Shown in pieces: positions 27,160-28,683 of a stretch of 28,683 nucleotides of DNA. How positions within the stretch are numbered: position 1 is the first letter of the stretch; each line of letters begins with the position of its first letter. Location of the stretch: positions 1-28,683 of the IMG/VR virus record IMGVR_UViG_3300048013_000342, one strand, 5' to 3'. The DNA comes from a virus. The position numbers and the translations under genes are program-made. The notes beneath the pieces were generated by a model, which was not told the DNA's origin, did no database searches, and saw only the letters and a program-made list of their open reading frames with translations.

Positions 27160-28683
27160 TTATGAAGTTTCAACCTTTTCCCAATTTCCATAATTTACCA
27201 CAGTCTCTCCATCTTGCGTTGTGGAAATATTATTTGCGATTTTAATGTATTTAACTTTTTCAACTCTATTTTGACCGAAATCTATTAAATTTACTATTGC
27301 AACATCTTGCTTTTGTGCAAGTGGCCACTCATTATTAAGCCAAGTGTCCGCAATAAAGACCCCAGTTTTTTGAGTTGTAAAGTCTTTTGTTGTTGTGTGT
27401 TGTACACACGGTTCATTTAACTCTGGATTAATTGCATTACAAGTATCATACGGAGTTGGATACACGGGATGGTTCAATAATAAAATTTGATCTTCGGAGA
27501 CTGCATAAAATACTGGTTTTGCGTAACTTACAACTTGTCTTGTGTCGGGATCACGTCGGAATGGATTATTAATAGTCGTATTTCTAAATGGATTAATACC
27601 AGAAGAAACTCCATCTATATTAGAATCTCCAATTTTGTTGGAAAACCAATCGTCCATTTCATCTGCACTGTAATCATATACGGTTCTTCTTAGTTGTTTT
27701 GATTGCTCTGCATATGAATTAACATCGGTGGAAATATCGAATGATTCAAGATAGTATGTATATCCACGTTTGAATAGTGCGTTTGGTTTTGTGTTAACAT
27801 CTGCTTCAGAATCTGTTAATCCACTTGGTATTTCAAATTTTATCATACCCGATGTTTGTATTTGGAAAAAATCAGACGTTGCTAGTGTAACAATTCCGAT
27901 GTACTCACATCCAAATGAATCTTCAAGTGAAATTGAATCGGGTGTGTTTTGCGATGCGGCGTTTGCTAGAACATACGGAGAGTCTCCACTTTCAAAATCC
28001 AAGTAACTAGGAAGAACTGATTCAGCAACTCCTTCAAACTCAGATGTTTTTTCAAGTGCGTCACCGAATCCTCCTTTTGGATTTCTTTGTATTTTTCTGC
28101 GAACTCGTACAACATCACCGACTTTTATTTTACTGCAACTTGTTGAGTACTCAACTACAAACTTATTTGGTTGGTCAGTTTTCTCACACACAAGACCACG
28201 ATAATTAACAAATACACCTGCCTGTGGACCCGTTGCAATTATAAGTGGTTTTGATATATGTGGGTCGGTATCCATTAGTTGTTCTGCTGGATCAAAATCA
28301 GCAAGTTTACCACCACGACCCAAGAAGTATGTTTTACCTCCGATTAAAACTGACTCAGTTGCTACAATGTCAGATGTATCAAGTTGATACTTTTCTACGT
28401 ACACGGGTTCTTCAAAAACTATATGACCACCGAACGCAACATTTACTTTTAATATAACTCCATCAACATCACGTTTGATTTTTCTAATGACTCCAATAAC
28501 TTCTGCATCATCTGAGTTTTCTGAAGATGCGTGTTTGAATTTATTGGTACTAAGATCACGACATAGTACATCACCCACACGATATATTATTGCTTGGGTA
28601 GTTTCAATGTTTTGATAAAAGTCTGAATAATCAACTGCAATTTCTGAGTGACCAGGTGATTCCGTAAATTCTACTCCGTTTCC
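27160..28683 (-). CDS. Partial virion structural/fibre protein with repeated modules (at least 507 aa, N-terminus outside window)
   Basis: The frame is open to the right edge. A GTG at 28578 is internal, because 35 further in-frame codons (ending Q-A-I-I-Y-R) precede it without a stop. The visible part has at least two copies of a fibre-type module. Copy 1: V-G-D-V-L-C-R, E-V-I-G-V-I, G-G-K-T-Y-F-L, ISKPLIIATG and G-V-F-V-N-Y-R-G. Copy 2: K-V-G-D-V-V-R-V, Y-I-G-I-V-T, R-G-Y-T-Y-Y-L, then K-P-V-F-Y-A-V with L-L-L-N-H-P. The C-terminal 100 residues are Asn/Thr-rich. Shared modules with the 712-aa protein indicate paralogy. The likely role is a tail fibre, whisker or capsid decoration; the exact location in the virion is not clear. 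Confidence 0.78.
   Translation of the reverse strand, partial: GNGVEFTESPGHSEIAVDYSDFYQNIETTQAIIYRVGDVLCRDLSTNKFKHASSENSDDAEVIGVIRKIKRDVDGVILKVNVAFGGHIVFEEPVYVEKYQLDTSDIVATESVLIGGKTYFLGRGGKLADFDPAEQLMDTDPHISKPLIIATGPQAGVFVNYRGLVCEKTDQPNKFVVEYSTSCSKIKVGDVVRVRRKIQRNPKGGFGDALEKTSEFEGVAESVLPSYLDFESGDSPYVLANAASQNTPDSISLEDSFGCEYIGIVTLATSDFFQIQTSGMIKFEIPSGLTDSEADVNTKPNALFKRGYTYYLESFDISTDVNSYAEQSKQLRRTVYDYSADEMDDWFSNKIGDSNIDGVSSGINPFRNTTINNPFRRDPDTRQVVSYAKPVFYAVSEDQILLLNHPVYPTPYDTCNAINPELNEPCVQHTTTKDFTTQKTGVFIADTWLNNEWPLAQKQDVAIVNLIDFGQNRVEKVKYIKIANNISTTQDGETVVNYGNWEKVETS

Noticed and set aside
28576-28578. GTG at 28578 as start of the right-edge gene
   Set aside because: Thirty-five in-frame codons without a stop precede it to the window edge, so the gene is more likely truncated by the window.

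Overview
The window is a stretch of AT-rich phage genome. Every gene I can support lies on the minus strand, so transcription runs from high to low coordinates. The closest fit is a T4-like contractile-tail virus of the marine/cyanophage type. Evidence: a gp25-like and a gp6-like baseplate wedge protein in adjacent genes, a gp5-like hub/spike, a gp55-like late sigma factor, a phage Hsp20, and very large modular virion proteins. The host is not identified. Good AAGGAG-type ribosome binding sites and TTGACA-type promoters argue against a Bacteroidetes host.

Layout in transcription order. (1) 28683-24632: three virion-type genes. The first is open at the right edge, and the first and third share a repeated module. 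(2) 24632-21968: a glycosyltransferase, an HD-domain phosphohydrolase and Hsp20; the last two each have their own sigma70-like promoter, and a strong terminator follows Hsp20. (3) 21842-20149: a membrane/coiled-coil protein whose last codons contain a run of ten A. A -1 shift there adds about 200 residues carrying a 42-bp Pro-Thr repeat. (4) 20086-19041: a small membrane protein overlapping the gp55-like sigma gene. (5) 18998-238: a baseplate block (conserved 133-aa protein, gp5-like hub/spike, small protein, gp25-like, gp6-like, DNRLRE-like fibre protein, acidic protein), then a 3416-residue structural protein with a tail-protein-I-like core, a LamG-like domain, six copies of a short aromatic module and a Pro/Thr linker. 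A further gene runs off the left edge.

The tail block follows the hub/spike - gp25/W - gp6/J - gpI order of contractile phages, extended with adsorption modules. The sigma factor upstream would direct late transcription of these genes. Hsp20, HD and glycosyltransferase look like accessory takeover, folding or modification functions with their own promoters.

No gap between genes exceeds 300 bases. The longest are 21843-21967 (terminator plus AT-rich leader) and 22466-22576 (Hsp20 promoter and leader). I saw no tRNA, rRNA, insertion sequence, CRISPR array or attachment site. The most unusual element is the putative programmed -1 frameshift at 20756-20780.
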